Below, in pieces: positions 1 to 13,835 of a DNA stretch of 64,000 nucleotides. Position numbers and translations under genes: made by a program. Numbering within the stretch: the stretch's first letter is position 1; every line of letters begins with the position of its first letter. Source of the DNA: Glandiceps talaboti. Taxonomy: Eukaryota > Hemichordata > Enteropneusta > Spengelidae. A model generated the notes under the pieces. The model was given only the letters and a program-made list of their open reading frames with translations. It searched no databases and was not told the origin of the DNA. The stretch is taken from the NCBI RefSeq assembly GCF_964340395.1, contig NC_135563.1, positions 12,385,651-12,449,650 of the forward strand, given 5' to 3'.

Positions 1-185
1 AGTCATTTTAAAACTAATGTACAGAATTATTTTTATACTTGACGCACTCTTTATTGTTGCTTTTTAATGTATATATTGTTCTGTAAGGTTTGTACGTATT
101 TGTTTGTATTTTGTATGTTCTGCGGAGCCTGTAATTGGGATTTCATTCCTGTTGGTTTTCCGAATAAATAAATAAATACATAAAT
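1..185 (+). mobile_element. LINE 3' end (UTR and tail)
   Basis: This looks like the 3' untranslated end of a non-LTR retrotransposon on the + strand. A T-rich stretch leads into a 'CTGCGGAGCCTG...TTCCTGTTGG' type segment (about 119-155), followed by an AATA-type tail at about 163-190. That arrangement is familiar from CR1/Jockey-like LINE 3' ends in marine invertebrates. No coding part is visible, so the element is either 5' truncated or begins outside the window. The family is inferred from pattern only. Confidence 0.45.
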
Positions 186-2290
186 AAATATATCTGGATA
201 TTATACCAATAGAAACAAGGATTGTAACTAGAGCAATAGGAAAGAACATGTACAGGTAATACCCTTGCCTAGACCTCCATCAAGTAAAATAGGACTTACC
301 CGAGAAGCTTGGTTATTAGGACTATTGATAATGCATTGGTGTATGGGAAATTCTAATCCAGATTCAATTTCCCATGACCAAATTAAATCTTACTAAAAGT
401 GTATCAGTAAATGTAATTCCCTTACATATTGCCATCCCTTAGCAGATTACCAAGTTTTAATATGGTATATGGCGATTACAAATAGCATTCACTAAGATGT
501 ACTTGAGTCCCGCAAATAGAGTATGCCTGGAATAAGTGACAGTGGCCTGCACAAATCAATGCTACTTACCTGATGTAATGAACGAGAAATACAACAACAT
601 GTACTCGGGAATTCAAGAACGTGTACTCGGGAATTCAATACTTCTAAAAAACACAAAAACACTCTTGTCTAAAAAATGTAGGAACTGTTGTAAAACATCG
701 ATAAAAAAGGATTTGAAAGTGTACGAGAAAAATGCTCTCATAGGAATGAACTCAACTCCTGCTGTCGACTACTTATCGAATAGAAAGCATAAAGCAGTTT
801 ACAGGATGCGGCTTATTTGTTTAACAATCTATATTGAAAGGCATGCGATGATGAAAAGGTGTAATTTTACACTTTTTTATATTTTCACCTGAAATGTGAT
901 ACTAATGATGTTTATAAACTAATAATAAGATTCTACAGTATATACCTATCGGAGACATAACTCAAGTTACTTCCGCAGTGGAACAATGATAACTATGTGT
1001 GTTTTCCCGTTCCCTGTCTATATGCATGGACACACACGCTTCCATTAAACATCGACAAACTACTGTACATCCGCCTTTTATTTCAGGATACTTTATCAAT
1101 CATTTGGATGGTTCGATTTTGTTTCATGCTTTGTAATATTTACCGTAATAGCTTATTAAAATCAAAGCATTTGCGTCATTTTGAGGAAATTGCTTCTCTT
1201 CGTTGTTCAGTAACGAGGTTAATAGAAATACATTACATTGCATGTAGGGTACTTCATCCTTATTTGAACGAAGTGTGTGATATAAAAACCCGTCTATCTG
1301 CTGTACATACATGGAAAAAGACAAAAATAGCAGTAATAACCTGTCAAAGATGTAATAGATGAATTTTCATGCTTTGTGTGATGACATAGGCACGATGTTG
1401 TGAGACCGCGATGGATCCCACTGCGAACGCCACACTTGTCGAAATCTTGTTTATCGATATTTAACCGAGGACACCGCATACTTATAAACATATTGCAACT
1501 ACGAAATGCATTAACAGTAAAGTACATCGTATTGCTGAAATGCTGATGGGAAAGGTCAAAACCTCTCAGGGGAAAGAGTGTGTCTTATCTGGCATAATAG
1601 AGTAACAAATGAATAATCCATTTGTTTGATATGTTCTGCATATACAGATGTAATAGTTACATTACAAAGTACTCCCCCTGTACAGAACAAATTGTATTTG
1701 TGGAAGAGTAATATTTGACAAACATTCAAATAATTCAAAAAAAATATACAAGCTTGTTATACACAATAGGCGTAACTGATTAAATGTATGTTTTAAAAGA
1801 AAAATATGATCCTACACGATATCTGGAAATAAAATTTGCTTGTCTGAAGAATAAAACATAAACAAAATTAGCTTTACATGGGACGTCGCTTAATGTCAGG
1901 CTATCATGATTACAGAACATTTTATATTCATCAAAGTGTGTTTATACATTCAATAAATTATTAAATGGATACATTTTTCTTAAATTCCTGTAATGATTTT
2001 CAACACACTGTCGATGACTGGTTACTTCTGACGACGTATATCATGACCAAATGCGCGTATTAAATAAAGTCATATAAAATGTCATCTGCACCTGATTGTA
2101 CTTTTTTCCTTTCTGCAAAAACGAGTCTGTTGAGTTAATAAACAATAATTATACAGTACATGTGACGCCTGTCTCTTCTATGGTGATAATAAATGAAAAC
2201 AGTAAACATTCGACAAGAGCAACATTGCATTATGGACTGAAAAGAAAACGGACTGTTATTTCACAATGTGAACAGTGACATCTAACAACT
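186..2290. other. Intergenic, no gene recognised
   Basis: No splice-supported or conserved coding sequence was found. Open frames at 536-892 and 997-1362 show no domain, signal peptide or compositional bias I recognise. A 16-bp direct repeat (601-616 and 623-638, period 22) is the only local structure noted. Confidence 0.5.
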
Positions 2291-2299
2291 AAATATCAA

Positions 2300-2800
2300 A
2301 TCATCATTCTTTTGAGTCTTTCATGAAATCAACGATCTGTTATGGCAAAGTTTCGATCAGTGGTTTTACCACCACGCTTAAAAACGGGAAGCTTCGAAGA
2401 TATAGAAACGAATCTGTGGGCGATAGACTTTGTTTACTTTGTGACCAAAATGATATAGAAAACGAGATTCACTTTATTTTACATCGCACTCTTTATGAAG
2501 ACATGCATAATAGTTATACAATAACACTGAATACATCACACTTTCAGACAATGAGAAATTTAAGTACTAGGTGACAAATCAAGTTAGGAATACAGCAAAT
2601 TCAAAGCGGCTTTTTTCAAGACGAAATGAAACTTTGTATCAGAGTAATTGTTTTGTTATCGCACTGTATGTACAATTACTTTTTTCACTGTGACCGCTCT
2701 ATATATCTTTTGTTCAAGGTGACTTCTAAGCCCGTTGGGCTGGGAGATATCATATTACCTCATTTTTTGCTGACCGACTTCTCATTTATTATTTACCACA
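2300..2800 (+). mobile_element. LINE fragment: C-terminal ORF2 region and 3' UTR
   Basis: The frame at 2323-2574 reads as the extreme C-terminus of a non-LTR retrotransposon ORF2. It has an R-L-C-x2-C pair followed by E-N-E-I-H-F-I-L-H and a tyrosine, which is the CCHC-like cysteine/histidine module that closes many CR1/Jockey-type proteins. The expected last cysteine of the module (after H-F-I-L-H) is arginine here. Downstream, a short hairpin AGCCCGTTGGGCT (about 2728-2740) matches the style of LINE 3' UTRs. No reverse-transcriptase core is present, so the copy is 5' truncated and dead. Confidence 0.6.
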
Positions 2801-3643
2801 AATAAAATAACCATTACAGACTGGACGGGAGAGGTGTTCATTGCATATAGTGATTCTCAAATAATATTTCTTCTTTTCTACGATGGAGATGCCTGTAGAG
2901 TGTCATATCGATCACGAAATAGTGCTTAATATTCGAAAAATATATTATCGAACAGTAATGTTTATCTTTTTATATATAGTAATGAAGCTTGGATATTATT
3001 GAAAGGGACTCTTGGACAATAATAACAGAGAAAACAACCTACGAGTTATTGTCTTTGATGCATTTGAGATTTGAAATAAATGTCTCAAATGATGGTTTCA
3101 GGTCCCATGTTTGAAATATATATCCTATAACCATAAACTCGACAAATCTATTACAAAACGTGTGAAGCTGAGTTATTAACTTGAAATGTAATTTTACCTT
3201 CAAAGTGAAAATACAATCAGCTAAATGTAATAGGGGTCTAGTCAGTCAACCTTTCAAGTCATGTATCTAGTACTGTAAAGATGTAATGGGTAAGGAGATA
3301 ATCTTTGTAAATGATGTAGAAGCCAAGGTTCAGTGACTGCTTTCAGGGGTCCCTCTTCGTCAGTAAGAATTACACTGAAGTGTACTTTTGAATTATATAG
3401 AGTTCCTTTGACCGCTTCCTATGTTTATTTAAGCAAGGGCAGCGCCAAACGTAGATATTATCCTATTGAGATATCGGCACTGGGCTAGAGCATCAAAGTA
3501 ATATTGAAAATGTATATTAACTTTGCAGTACATCTATCTTTATATTGGAATTTGTTTGGCATACTTCATGTGTGTAGGAATGCTATATTTTGACATACGT
3601 AACTATTCTTCCAATGACTGTGATATATAACGATTTGGAAACG

Positions 3644-3719
<76 letters not shown>

Positions 3720-6700
3720 TATATATATCTGTATGTGTGTATGTGTGTAAACGTTTTTTGAACTTAACATTGTCATGTATTAATACAGTGTATTGGATGG
3801 AACAAACCCAAAGGTTCCTCGATCTTTTGAAATCAGTCATTTGGGACATCGTTTTCTGGCTTGATAATTGAATCTTATCCGTGCCTAAGGATAATAAGTA
3901 AGCGTAAAGATAAGAACTCATCGTTTCAGAATCCATGCAAATTAATGCCATAGATATGACAACACATCTATCCCTGAATCTTAATAGATACGTTATAGCA
4001 CGCACACATGCAGAGATATTATATTTACTCAGGTGTTGTAAATGCCAGTATTACCGTTTGCAGTTATAGCTGGAAAGACAATTAATATTTGTATGAACGT
4101 GATTGTTGTCGTTGGTGTACACACAAGACCACATCATCGATTATATGTACAATTACTTGGGCGCTGAACAGACACTGTATCACAATCGGTGTATCACGTT
4201 TAAACATTTATTATGGTGTCCACACCATTTTGAAGCACTGTCGACCATCTTAATGTTCAATTTACCACAATTAAAAAATGATCCATTTATTCCTGAGCAC
4301 GCGCTTGTCCGATATAAACTATAATTGCCTCAATATGACGGTTAAGCTTTGTGAGGTTTTGTTCGTGAAGAGCATGAATAACTCATTTTAGGTGTGTCAT
4401 CAATGTTAATGTTTCGCAGTAACTCTTGCAGCTAAGACGGGGATGATCATCTTCACGGCACGATACCGATTATGGCAAACTCGCCAGACAGTTTAAGTGG
4501 ACAGGTATAAACATTGATTAATACACACTATTACATTGATACTTGTTAGATGTTATCCGGAATCTATTCAGTCATATAAGCACATGTATACCAGTAAATG
4601 TATATACGAACTGGTGTTATTTCATCATCGCCATTTACAGTGATTTTAAGTACACAAGTTATAACAACAATAAAACGTGCTATATTCGAATATACATTCT
4701 TGCATGATACATATCGGTGGGAAGGAATTCTTTAGAATTCGCAAAATATGTGCCAAAATCATGAAAGGAAAAATCTGCCTTTAGCTATAAAATTTCCCAT
4801 TATTTTATCTGTGTGAGTTGAATGTAATATTACGTTATATTGTCACCTACCGTTTGGTTAGTCTCCAAAATACTCCCAATGCGATGGCACCAGTACAAGA
4901 CGTTGAATCTAAGCAGATAATATACCTGTATGCAGTAGAATGCAATCTCCCCGAGTTTTATATTACTGTCTTGATCAATTATGCATAATGTTTTGAAATA
5001 AATTATCATTTTTCATGAAACCCAGTTATATACCACCGTGACAATATATCAAGAATGTTCATTACATTGAGTGTTTATGACTTTGTCGTGTGAATAAAGC
5101 ACCTGTAGATTTGCGAAACAAGCTTTGACATTTTAATTTTTGGCCTCGCTTTCCACTGAATCAGATTTACAACCTTGTATGTCATGTGACATTATTCGAC
5201 AAACGAGTAGTGTTTCGAAAACATATATCAACGTGCCTGTCTGCCGGACTTGCGAAAATATCAATTCGTTTTAACAAGTCTTGAAAATGAAAACAATTTT
5301 CAATTTGTTCTTTTTAGAAGCATAATGTCACTTTTGATTAATGGATTTCCAGATTCTACGATAAACCAATAGGCAGCAGCTACATGTGAGATATAGATAT
5401 GTCATATTACGGGGTTATCCTGCAGTGAAACTAGTTTCGTCTAAAACAGGATTTGCTTTATCCCCAGTGGAAGTCGTATTTCACTGAGCACAGCGGTTCT
5501 TAGGTTGATTAATTTCTTTTAAGCTGTCATGAAATAGCAGACAATATGAAATATGTGTACTGTTTAAGGCAGTGCATTAACTCACATACGAGTAGTTGAA
5601 GTCTAAGAAGGGAATATGTTCTTGGAGAGATCTGTTACTTTTGGTCAAGTATACGAAGTCGAGGCAATTCCACATCTTTCCGATAATGCTTAAACACAGC
5701 CCAAGTAATTCATATCGAGAATGTATCAGATAACCATACCTTTTTTGATGATATGCGAGTCTTGAATATTTGTTCACTTTGAAGTGCCGATTACATATAT
5801 ACAGTGGGCAAGTATTGCTAGCCACATCACCATTGTATGCTTTGAAATGGTATAACGTGAATGATTCTTACACGCCTCTGGAAGAGGACATTTCATGATC
5901 AGCGCATACCAATTGAATCATTACACTTCTTAAGCTGTAAGCAAATTTAACCAAACTTGCAAACTCGTTGTACTCGACATATTTCATGTACCGCAAATAA
6001 CGTTAGCTAGGTAAAACTTAGGTTGTCAATATCGCTAGTGCCGGTAAGGCTGACAATTTGAATAATTGTTTCTCTTATGTTTTACGCCATAGTGTGCTAG
6101 ATAAATGTGCTGTAAAATAATCAACGCCACAGGAAAATGTGTGGATTTAGTTATAATTCCTTGATTTATGTACTCTCACTAATTTTATCGGAGTAGAGTT
6201 AGTTAAAGTAAAATGAAAAGTGTAATGATACGGCATGTAGGATATGTTTTATGTTGTAATATCTGTAAATATCGCAGTTTTACTCTTACATGGTGACATC
6301 ATTTTATTTTATTGAAAAACTGTTTCAATTAGTATCCTAGAAAATGCCGTTAAGTAACATTAAAAGCAAGTCGCATTGAATATACTCTAATGATGATGTT
6401 ACTTTCGAACGATGTCACGAAACGAAAAACTTACATTTACGAATCAAATTCAATTGTATCCATGTAGTAAAACCCTGTAAACGCTTGGCCTCTTAACGAG
6501 ATGTTATAATTCATGTACGATTGCCACAGTTTGTAAATCACTGTAAGTGTGATTGTCCAGCGTTATTATCACTTTTGTCTTTTAGTGTACCGGTGTCCGC
6601 CAACTTAGGACCAGGCTATTTTTAAAACCAATGGGTTGAATAACAATTACAAACACATGTCCTACATATTAATATAGCAGGAGTGTAGAAAATTACTGTC

Positions 6701-9700
6701 CCTTTCATATCTTTAGGAAGGCACATTATTTGTTATATGTATGTAATTTGTTAGCCATCTGTTAAATTAATGTTTCCAATCATGAATTTCGTATCGGTCT
6801 TTAACATGTTAATGTTATGTGATTCATTGCCTTTTCTATGTGGTGATTGTTTGGAGATTTTGATTGCTGGTATACTAGCTGTGATGGTGAACAAACAAGC
6901 ACGTAAAAATGGTAAATAGAAAAAGTCTAGAATCATAAATTTTGTGAGATACCTGTGTGTTATCTTCAATATTTTTCTTCGTTCTGCCAAGAAAAATTAC
7001 CCAAGGGGCCTTTGTCACTACTAATAATCAGACGAGTATTTTCTGGCAGAATGAAGGAGAATATTGGAGAATAACATAAGTATACCAGCGCCAGTAATAT
7101 CAAACAGAAATCGGAGAAAGTAATGGCAATTTTGAATATTTTGACTCATATTTCGAAAACAGCAGAACCAGAGACATAGCCACGCGTTGTCGTGACATAG
7201 ACGCTCATTGTCGTGACGTAAAATGACCAGAGTATATATTCCATATTGTTGTTCATCTTGGCTCGTGCATGGTTTAACCCATCATCATGCTGTAGAAAAA
7301 TCATGAGAATAAAGCTGTTGACATTTTTTTACCATTATTCGATTATTTGTTATGAGCTCTGTGTATTCACCGAGATGGATAGGTTCTTGTCTTGTAACAG
7401 TCCTTAAAAAAACTACTTACAAAGCTAACAATGATTTTCGTGCTAAAGTACAAAACGTGTATATGAATACTATTACATTTGCATGAACTAAATGTCGAGT
7501 ATATGAGACAGCTTAATATTCTCAGCATGAAACCTCTCCCCTTGTTACCACCATTTTATTGATAATTTGATTATTCCTGCGATCTGAAATGGAAGGTACA
7601 AATTCATACATCATAGGTTTTCTTGCATACATTCTTTAATGAGTTACACATGCGCCAATTACTGCAGTACACCCATTGAAGATTTCATTGGTAACTCAGA
7701 ACGACAAGTGTGCTCATAAATGTCATCTTACTACACAAAATCCGTTTGAAGACAAATGTGCCGTGACGAAGAATTATGTCAAACACGTCGGTTTTGCAGA
7801 CAGATGAACAATTGTTATTTAATTCTTTTCCTGTAGATCGATTTACCTGTCGGAAGTATGATGCTTGTCAAGATTGTGTTGCCATTTAAGCTAACAGTCC
7901 TGGTAATTAACTGTACTTACTGCACTCCCATACACAATGTTACATTGATAATGTTCACAGGTCTGCTATCTGCGTACTTACTCTTATTTAATTACAAAAT
8001 GCATATTTCATTCTCAAGTACTGTCTGTGCCATTTCGCTTATTTCGCTCGACAATACATTGTATGGGGGGGGGGCATATCAAGAAACTTTGCTAGCGTTG
8101 AGTGTAAAATAACATGGTTGAACATTATTTTACAAACCATATTGTCATATCAATATTACCTTGAAAATGTATACAGTTCTGCCCTTGAGTATTACTATTA
8201 TTGAAAACAAGTGATTCCATACAATTATCAAATTCTCAAGAACTGCAGGCGTTGTTTCGCTGAGCCCTACAACTATACATTGTATCGGGAGCATTTCGTA
8301 TACTAATCTCAATATATAACATCGAAATGTATCACAAATATTATATCAGGTAAACAAGCTATTTCTAAGATTTCCATAGAATACTGTGATAATCACTCTA
8401 GGTTATCGCATTACCAACAGGACACTAGCAAGAGCGCATATCTCCATCAACGTTAAGCAGCTCTTCGAGTAATCTAGTAACAATTAATTCGAATAAGATA
8501 TTTAGGTACAAACATACATATAAGCGAACACATAAACGAACAGGGAAGGGGAGGAAACATAATTTCTGTCCTACCCCGTTAGTGGAAGTTAATATTTAAT
8601 CTAAGCAATATAATTGTATGATAGACATTACGTGATTTATTAAAAAGCGAATAAAATCATATTTTGCAATGATATAACAACGGTTCCTTCTTATGAACGT
8701 TTTCATCTACAAATTAAAATTACTAGTGTACACCCCGGGGAGTCATTTCAGGCAACGTTCCTAATAAAGACTGTGATTGATTAAATACAAGGCGTCGTAC
8801 CATATTCCTAGTATTCTATATCTGTTTATTTGGAGTGTTGTTTTTTTCAATATTACGGCTTTTTTTATAAATAAAGAACGTTACCGCTAATTTCCGTTAG
8901 TAGCATTGTTATTATGATATATATACCCGAGTGTGATCTTTAAATCCATCGTAACAGCAATATACTGTATTTTTACCAAATGAAATGCCTTATCGTTGGT
9001 GTTGGGGTCAATAAGTCCCAAGATCTGTGAATTTGTACGTGACCGGTGATTCATGAAGTGCCTGTTTTGTTATTTGACATGTTCCGGAGGGTGTTATGTC
9101 ATTGCATAAATCAATATCTCGCTCAAATTACAGTACATTGCCACAGGTTTATCAAAATTACAAGTCAATCAATCACCTAATATCGTAAAACTTGCTCCAT
9201 TTCATTTTCAAGGTGAGCTGTCACTAATAATATTAATACCAATACTATTAATAACTTGGATATAGTTAATTCATAGCCTAACTTTAAAGGCAAATACAAA
9301 CTAAAGACGTTTTTTATCAAGAATTGTTTCTAATCTCCTGGTTTCCGTTATAATCATATTCCACAAAAATGCAGAGTTCACGAAGATGTATAAAGAAGTT
9401 GCTGTTTGGGATAGCTTTATGATGATATTTCAATTTGAAGAAAACATACGTGAACACCTGTGCAACATAATATAGATTTCTGCAGATTACTGATTACAGA
9501 TAACTAATCTGATGTTCTATTAGATGTAATTTGTGAGAAACTTTTCCAACAACCTATATGTTGAATTAATGCATGCCTCTAAAGTGTTCCTGTAGATGGT
9601 AGAACTAAGTATTGACAAAGCTGACGATGGAGAAAGTTTAAGTTATAGATATCTATGAGGTGATGATGAACACGAAGTTGTCATGTCATACCATACACGC

Positions 9701-12480
9701 TTTGCCTTCCAAAGTTGTTAGCTTTTTTCTGTTAATGACAGGTTGTAAATATAAATGGATTGACAATTGTTAATTTTAGAAATACACATTAGCCTTAATC
9801 AGCCTGTTGAGAAAAGAAATAAAAGGGAGTGGTTTAATTTTATTCCACAAATTATCTTTTGGAAACTAATCGTGTATGATTTCCGCTTGCAATGAAATCA
9901 TCCATTACAACAAAGTTTGCAATTACCATTTGTTTACTTTTCGTCCATGAATCTCTCATGACGATAAACCAGTCCAAAATCAGCTTCAAAATATCCTCCC
10001 AATTCTGATGTTTACGTCCTTACCTTTGAATAATTGTAAAGAGGCTTTATATTTCAAGCACTACTTTCATTTTAAACTTTACAAAAATCTACGTTGCGAT
10101 ATCTATCTATTTTCCAAAACATTATATTCAAAAAAGTATACTTAGTATACTAAGTGTGGAATTCACAAACTTGAAATAAAAACACTTCATGGATATTTCA
10201 CGGTGACAATTATAATCATTGAGCATGTTTTCTTGTATCTAACTTCACGTGACATCATAAGTCAATGCCCTGTGTGTTTATGAATATATGATACTTCAAA
10301 ATAAAATGATGAAGTTTCACTATATATTAGAATCTCTTAAACATGCTGTAATGTTTGTATTATTCCTTTCTACTTTATTACATTGTAACATTTGACCCTT
10401 ATCACAAACTACTGTAGGTTATTCACTTCAGACAAACAGACACTCTTCGGAGAATGAAAATTTCCCAAATTCTCGCATCGGTTGAAATCTTAATTAGAAA
10501 AATTAGATAAATAGGTCTTATCGTTGGATTAATCTTGGTATATCTCTAGCTCGTATCAAAGTAATTGATTTGTCAGTTGGAAGTGATCTCCTTGGATTAC
10601 CATCCGTTAATGAAATTATAAAGTTGTTAAGGTTCCGAAACCAATATCGATATTTTTAATCTGGCTAATGGGTATCTGTGTGCTGATAAATGATAACAAG
10701 ACTTTGTTGTGATTTTGTATTAACCTCTATATATTTTTTGTAGACTTTATAGAAAGTATTAATATCGTTACGATCTAAACGAACTTAGGATTAGGTTCAA
10801 GGAAAGTAAATATTTTCGGAATTCCATTGATTGTATTCTAGTATAAACAGTCGATCATTTGGGTATATGCAATACCATAACTGTTAGATCTTAGAAACTC
10901 TTGCGAGACAGCGTTTGCCAATAAGAAACCATTACGAGGATTGTAATCTTTCAATTATATCTGACTTTCGTCATACGTAAGATCCGAGAAGATGATGTTT
11001 ACCCGGATGGTCATTAAAGTTATCAGGGAAGCGTTATCTCTGAATTGCAAATGACAAATGATAATGAACACAATTCTGTAATCAGATAATGTCTTCATAT
11101 GATTGGGAACCAAATTATTCAATTCGCATTTCAAAAGCCAGATTAATGCAAAATTCACAATCACATCAACACCATATATCGCTGATGATCAACCGGGGGA
11201 GAAGATAAGGTAACGGGTAGCCAAGGAAGACACAGTAAATCACTAAATAAAATCTTCCTTTTTAACATAAGAAAAGATTATTTTTCGAAAGGATTCAAAT
11301 TGATACTTTAAAGCACTTAGGAATGTATGATCAAATATGTTCGAAGCCCGTACATCAAATGGTAATCACTAGAACACACTAAGTTTTAGATCGCGTCATT
11401 CTTTCGCAAGTGCCATCCATGTCTTTCCGTCATCCCGAATTATCTCTTCTCTTATCTCAACTCTAGCAGAAATAGATTAAATGATCGAGAATCCCTTTTC
11501 ATCCATTACTGATGTGAACATGAAAGTTTCAGACTTCGTGAAGGACATTTTCTATATAATCTTCCCCAGAATAAAATGATAGACCGTTTGTGTTGTCACT
11601 GTGACTTCTGAAACAAGTCATTAAAAACGTCTTACATTTCTTTCCGTCCTATTTGTAAGGCGGTTTGGAAATATTCCACCATCCTTTTGTTAGCAAAACA
11701 TTGTGTCACCTTTAATAGGATGTTTTGGCAGGAACTGTGGGAATACAAGCTCAGGTCTACAACTTGTCAGGAAACATATTGAAAGAACTAAGATCAAAAT
11801 GCACCTGCTTCCCGTTGCGAATTTTTTTAATTTTTTAAAGCCACTTATCGTTTAAATCTTCTCCATGTCTTCAATTTGTGATATGGAAAGCCGTAGAAGT
11901 AGGTCTAGATAACCCTTTTCTTAAATATATATACTTTTAAACTTCTCACATTGTAAGTTATGTTGAGTATCACTACTAATATAGTGTTCCTATTTCGTCG
12001 CATGATATGGTTTGCTCAGCAACATTAGCACTAACAGAGTCATAGTATTTATGCATCGTTTGATGATCTAAATTAATCAAACTGTCTCCAATATGTCCTA
12101 CATTTATTACAAATAGGATGTCGTTGTGGTGAATGTAATATTCAAACAATATTTAGCTTTTTGATCTTAAGTTAAATTACACATATGTACTCACCAATTT
12201 ATATTTGTATATACGGTCTACTTTAATGCTTTCATGCTATATCTGTTCATAATACATTTTGTTAAGCCAGGGAGTTAATTCAGCTTAACTTGTTAAGGGT
12301 TATACGATTAGTCGACGAGTTGTCGACTTGTAAATAGTAAATTATATTGATCTATCGTTTTCCCACATTGACGATATGCTCCTAAAATATTCTCGCTCCC
12401 CCCCCCCTTACGCTCAAAGACTGACGTTAACGTTGTGGAGCGTTCGTAAAATAAGGAAGTCAAATGTCTGTTAAACATTT
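2801..12480. other. Long intergenic stretch
   Basis: About 9.7 kb without a gene I can support. It contains the (TA)n tract at 3645-3716 and a diverged local duplication: 'TTCTCAAG...ACATTGTAT' at about 8012-8072 and again near 8232-8284. Short poly-C and poly-G runs occur at 8066-8075 and 12401-12410. Open frames here (for example 7858-8112, 10955-11164) lack recognisable domains or splice context. I see no RNA gene. Confidence 0.5.
3645..3716. repeat. (TA)n microsatellite
   Basis: About 36 uninterrupted TA units. The left flank 'TTGGAAACGTTATA' resembles the right flank of the (TA)n tract at 35.5-35.6 kb when that is read on the other strand ('TTCGAAACGATTATA'). The tract may therefore be part of the same dispersed repeat family rather than a random microsatellite. 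Confidence 0.9.
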
Positions 12481-12639
12481 AAATTTCACATTTCAAATAA
12501 TACGATAATATTATTGCTGTATAAATTCAAAGAGCTTCAAGTTGAGAAGTTTCTTAATATAAATGAAATTCAAATATGACACAAGTAGCATATTGCTGAT
12601 AATTAGGGTGGGACTTATCGAGATCATGTCATCCCCAAA

Positions 12640-13680
12640 ACAAATAGGAGCATGTAACAATACAGACACAATTTTAACAGAAAATCGTGATATTGCTGAA
12701 ACTTTTAATAATTTTTTCCACCAACATTGGGCCAAGTCTTAATACAGACAAAACAAACTATATGCTTATAAAAACGCCCCGGAAAATTCTCAACGTTGAA
12801 GGTCGCCTTTATATTGGACACAAACCTATTGAAACAGTATCATCAGCAACATATCTAGGTGTCTCAATTGATTCCTTCCTAAATTGGAAGTCTCATATCG
12901 AAAAAGTGTGTAACATAATCAATCCTAAGGTTGGAATAATTTCTCGTATTCGTCACTATGTGCCAAGGATCTATCTGTTCTCATACTCCTTTACAACACT
13001 TTAATTCTACCTCATCTTAGCTATTGTGTGGAAGTGTGGGGAAACATCTTCCGAACAGCACTACACCCCCTTCTTCGTCTACAAAAAAAGCCTGTCCGTT
13101 TCATAACTTTCTCAGATTACCATGCCCATTCTAGTCCTCTCTTTCATCAACTTAAAATTCTTGATATTTACAAACTCTGTAGTCTTCAAACTTGCATTTT
13201 CATCTTCGATCGCTTCACAGTCGGGAAAAATTTAAGTCTGAATTAAAAGTTTTTATTCAGTTAGTGACACTCCGTATACATGTATATTAGCCCATTTATT
13301 TATTTGTGACAGCAGTGATTTGTAAAATTTGTACAACTTCAGTTTATGAATATTTAGTGTGTGTATGAATGTATGATTGGTTTGTTTTGTTTTTTCTATG
13401 AGTGAGTGGGATGCGTGTGTATATAAAGAACATTTGTTATGTATATATTTATTTCTTATAACAGTGTAACCAGCAATACATTATACTAAGCATGTCAGTC
13501 AGGGCCTTGGACCTCGATTAGTTCAGAAAGAACTACTGTCCTTGTCCTCACCAGAATTTTATATTGTCCCTAGACGTTGTATTTTTTCTCTCTCTTTCAT
13601 TCATTTATATGTATTCAATATCTGTATAATCTGTATAAGTTCTGGTGAAATAAATTTCAATTCAATTCAATTCAATGGTA
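12640..13680 (+). mobile_element. LINE copy with internal deletion of the RT core
   Basis: A non-LTR retrotransposon remnant. Around 12688-12717 one frame encodes the linker between endonuclease and reverse transcriptase (D-I-A-E-T-F-N-N-F-F). A frame switch then leads directly to L-N-T-D-K-T-N-Y-M, the segment that follows the RT palm in Jockey/CR1-like ORF2 proteins. The catalytic RT region between them is missing. The copy continues through Y-L-G-V-S-I-D and W-K-S-H-I (about 12855-12900), then after another frame change through S-Y-C-V-E-V-W-G-N and a thumb/C-terminal region to about 13246. The 3' UTR ends in a (TTCAA)n tail at 13656-13675, the kind of short tandem tail left by target-primed integration. 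It is non-autonomous and decayed. Confidence 0.8.
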
Positions 13681-13835
13681 CCATTGTTCATTTAATATAA
13701 GTCAATGAGCATTGCTCAAATACACGCAGATTTGACCAAGCAACCATGACAATACAATGCTAAACGCATATTGAGTTTCGCTAACGGCTGTGGAGGCACT
13801 CCATTGTGTGCCTTTGAATGGAGAACTTTTCATAA

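Noticed and set aside
3583-4005. Open frames of alternating Ile-Tyr over the (TA)n tracts, here and at 27.0, 35.2, 35.5 and 39.2 kb
   Set aside because: They exist only because (TA)n has no stop codon in the Ile-Tyr frames. There is no flanking coding signal.
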